Origin: Rubrobacteraceae bacterium
Lineage (GTDB): Bacteria > Actinomycetota > Rubrobacteria > Rubrobacterales > Rubrobacteraceae
DNA length: 6,884 nt
NCBI GenBank assembly: GCA_013698525.1
Contig: JACCSM010000176.1
Coordinates: 1 to 6,884 of the forward strand
Direction of reading: 5' to 3'
Part shown: in pieces, positions 5,427 through 6,884 of the stretch
How the letters are laid out: each line of letters begins with the position of its first letter
How positions within the stretch are numbered: the first letter of the stretch is position 1
Made by a program: the position numbers and the translations under genes
Notes under the pieces: generated by a model
What the model was told of the DNA's origin: nothing
Database searches by the model: none
The model's input: only the letters and a program-made list of their open reading frames with translations

Positions 5427-6230
5427 GTGGCGCGGTTGAGTGGTTTGTATGTGTACCCGATCAAATCCTGCGGAGGCGTCGCTCTGGACGTGGCCGATCT
5501 CGACGAGCGGGGTATCCGGCACGACCGACGCTGGATGCTCGTGGACGAGGACGGCAAGTTCGTATCCCAGCGGACGTTTCCGCGCCTCGCGCTCGTGCGG
5601 GTCCGTATCCAGAAGGACGCCCTGCTCGTGGACGCGCCGGGAGCGCCGACCCTCGAAGTCCCGTTCGACTCCGGGGATAGGGGGACCTTCACGGCCCGCG
5701 TGTGGGGTGACGCCGTGGAGGTGGCACCGGTTGGCGAGGGAGCGAGCCGCTGGTTCTCGAAGTTACTCGGTGGGTCATGCCGGCTGGTGTACCTGCCGGA
5801 CGAGTCGATCCGGCCCGTGGACCAGCAGTACGGGAGGAGTGGGAACCACGTGACTCTGGCGGACGGGTTCCCGCTGTTGTTGATCTCCGAAGCCTCGCTC
5901 GAAGATCTGAACGGCCGGATGGAGCATCCCCTGCCGATGGACCGCTTCCGGCCCAATCTAGTCGTAAGCGGCTGCGGGCCGTTTGCGGAGGACGGCTGGC
6001 GTCGGGCGCGTATTGGGACCGTCGATTTCCGCGTCGTCAAACCGTGTGCGCGGTGCAAAATACCCACCATAAACCAAATGACCGCCACGGCGAGCAAAGA
6101 GCCCTTACGCACGCTGGCCCGGTACCGCAAATTCGGAAGCAAAGTCCTCTTCGGACAGAATCTCATCCACGACACCGCCGGAACCCTACGCCTGGGCGAC
6201 ACCGTGGAAGTTATCGAGGACTCTGCATAA
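5427..6230 (+). CDS. MOSC-domain protein of the mARC/YcbX type
   Basis: A 267-residue soluble protein with an N-terminal MOSC beta-barrel (about 1-118: ARLSGLYVYPIKSCGGVALD, RHDRRWMLVDEDGKFVSQR) followed by a MOSC domain (about 140-263: DGFPLLLISEASLEDLN, MDRFRPNLVVSG, KPCARC, KEPLRTLARYR, LFGQNLIH, GTLRLGDTVEVIE). In mARC and YcbX this fold holds the molybdenum cofactor and reduces N-hydroxylated compounds. The Cys of the RC pair, here C210, is the expected Mo ligand; C207 precedes it. The usual TTVDP after that Cys is PTINQ here, and no C-terminal 2Fe-2S domain is present, so a separate electron donor would be needed. I chose GTG 5427, one base after the preceding stop and 11 bases after GGAGG (5411-5415), because the protein then begins at the family's usual point. 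TTG 5418 (GGAGGG 5404-5409 eight bases upstream) and GTG 5409 add only 3 or 6 residues. The tight junction indicates cotranscription with the IlvD-like gene. The substrate is unknown. Confidence 0.88.
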   Translation: MARLSGLYVYPIKSCGGVALDVADLDERGIRHDRRWMLVDEDGKFVSQRTFPRLALVRVRIQKDALLVDAPGAPTLEVPFDSGDRGTFTARVWGDAVEVAPVGEGASRWFSKLLGGSCRLVYLPDESIRPVDQQYGRSGNHVTLADGFPLLLISEASLEDLNGRMEHPLPMDRFRPNLVVSGCGPFAEDGWRRARIGTVDFRVVKPCARCKIPTINQMTATASKEPLRTLARYRKFGSKVLFGQNLIHDTAGTLRLGDTVEVIEDSA

Positions 6231-6302
6231 GACGCCGTCGAATTCTCGTACTATCAAAGTTCAGCGATCGAAACGATTTCAGCTAGTATCTGTGCGGACA
6301 AA

Positions 6303-6884
6303 TCATGCAATCATGAAAGACGACTCTCTAGCTAGAGTTGCAGTTCCCGGAATGTCCAGTAACTCTTGTACGAGGAAGGAAGCTTCCAGACTCGGGGGTA
6401 GGTATGGCTGGAACTTGGCTAGGCGGCCTCGGTCCTTGTTTCTTACCAGGGCAGCTTTATCGGCATCGGTCAGGCTGTTGTTGAGATTGCGTAACGCTTG
6501 CAACTCTGAACGAATAAGGCTCTCCCTTAAGAGGCCGCCCGATGGAGCACCGAGGTCGATCTCCAGATCGCCAAAGCCTTTGATGTGCGTTGTACCGCTT
6601 CTCTCTAAGAGCGCCGCGATGGTGGCATTGATCCGTATTCCGGCATAAGTGTGTACGCGAAGGCCGTCTTTCTCGCGAGTTATCGGACAGCGATCCTTGA
6701 TGAGCATCGACTGGCGTTCTTGACGAAGACTATCTATCTCCGCTCTTCCGGCCTCGTCCACGAAGCGGAATTCTTCATCGCTCAAGAGGATGTTCCGCAT
6801 CTCTTCGGCGACCTCTCGTCCGAGGAGACCGCCTGCTCCATGCCACCGGGGCGCTTCTCCGCTGGAGAAGGGTAGCGCCACCAC
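6303..6884 (-). CDS. C-terminal end of a probable Lhr-like DEAD/DEAH helicase (partial)
   Basis: An open frame of 193 residues entering from the right edge of the window and ending at TGA (6303-6305). The first codons at the edge happen to be GTG, but the protein almost certainly continues upstream, as there is no visible start context. No helicase motifs (Walker A, DExH, motif VI) are in view. The visible part resembles the C-terminal region of large Lhr/COG1201-type helicases: PRWHGAGGLLGREVAEEMRN (about 12-31), then DEAGRAEIDSLRQERQ, HTYAGIRINATIAALLE (about 78-94), and KFQPYLPPSLEASFLVQELL (about 157-176), where relatives have KF-x3-LP followed by a helix. This identification is from memory of the pattern and is tentative. 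The gene converges with the MOSC gene across 72 bases containing no clear terminator. Its sequence is about 51% GC over four 60-base stretches that I counted, below its neighbours, which is compatible with transfer. Confidence 0.5.
   Translation of the reverse strand: MVALPFSSGEAPRWHGAGGLLGREVAEEMRNILLSDEEFRFVDEAGRAEIDSLRQERQSMLIKDRCPITREKDGLRVHTYAGIRINATIAALLERSGTTHIKGFGDLEIDLGAPSGGLLRESLIRSELQALRNLNNSLTDADKAALVRNKDRGRLAKFQPYLPPSLEASFLVQELLDIPGTATLARESSFMIA

Noticed and set aside
5246..6202. 318-residue open frame antisense to the MOSC gene
   Set aside because: It is low-complexity, Ser/Arg/Pro-rich, and lies over a well-supported MOSC protein on the plus strand.
6326..6337. Perfect 12-bp palindrome CTCTAGCTAGAG
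   Set aside because: It lies inside the coding end of the partial minus-strand gene, its symmetry does not extend further, and no partner copy is seen, so chance is likely.

Overview
The window is GC-rich, densely packed bacterial chromosome. The organism is most likely a high-GC actinobacterium, and the feel of the GatA, GatB and HdeD-like proteins suggests a Rubrobacter-type lineage. That placement is an impression from protein similarity; there is no rRNA or other phylogenetic marker here. I see no tRNA, rRNA, CRISPR array, insertion sequence or transposase.

Layout: (1) 1-864 (+) is the 3' part of gatA, encoding the amidase subunit of the GatCAB tRNA amidotransferase. (2) 864-897 is a hairpin between two convergent genes. 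(3) 937-1524 (-) is a six-helix HdeD/DUF308-type membrane protein with a strong Shine-Dalgarno site and a TATAAT box. (4) 1759-2649 (-) is an FHA-GGDEF protein, a probable nucleotide-cyclase signalling protein whose FHA phosphopeptide pocket and GGDEF base-recognition residues are altered. (5) 2647-2699 is a short divergent intergenic region with mirror-image TAGAAT boxes. (6) 2740-4197 (+) is complete gatB with a TTG start. (7) 4205-5425 (+) is a shortened homologue of the IlvD/Edd dehydratase family that has lost the recognisable Fe-S ligands and catalytic serine. (8) 5427-6230 (+) is a MOSC-domain protein of the mARC/YcbX type. (9) 6303-6884 (-) is the C-terminal end of a large protein, probably an Lhr-like DEAD/DEAH helicase, in sequence of clearly lower GC.

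How the genes relate: GatA and GatB are subunits of one enzyme that converts misacylated Glu-tRNA(Gln) and/or Asp-tRNA(Asn) to the correct aminoacyl-tRNA. Here their genes are separated by two genes on the opposite strand, so gatB must be transcribed from its own promoter. gatB, the IlvD-like gene and the MOSC gene lie 7 and 1 bases apart and look like one operon. The two minus-strand genes look like stress/signalling accessories, with the HdeD-like gene probably also having its own promoter.

The most interesting item is the IlvD-like gene. It keeps the family's C-terminal beta-barrel landmarks but no visible active site, and its base composition changes sharply partway through. The second is the pairing of a degenerate FHA domain with a GGDEF domain carrying Glu where the guanine-reading Asp normally sits. 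I saw no clear multi-gene novel system; the right-hand edge, where composition drops and a helicase tail enters, may be the start of an accessory region.
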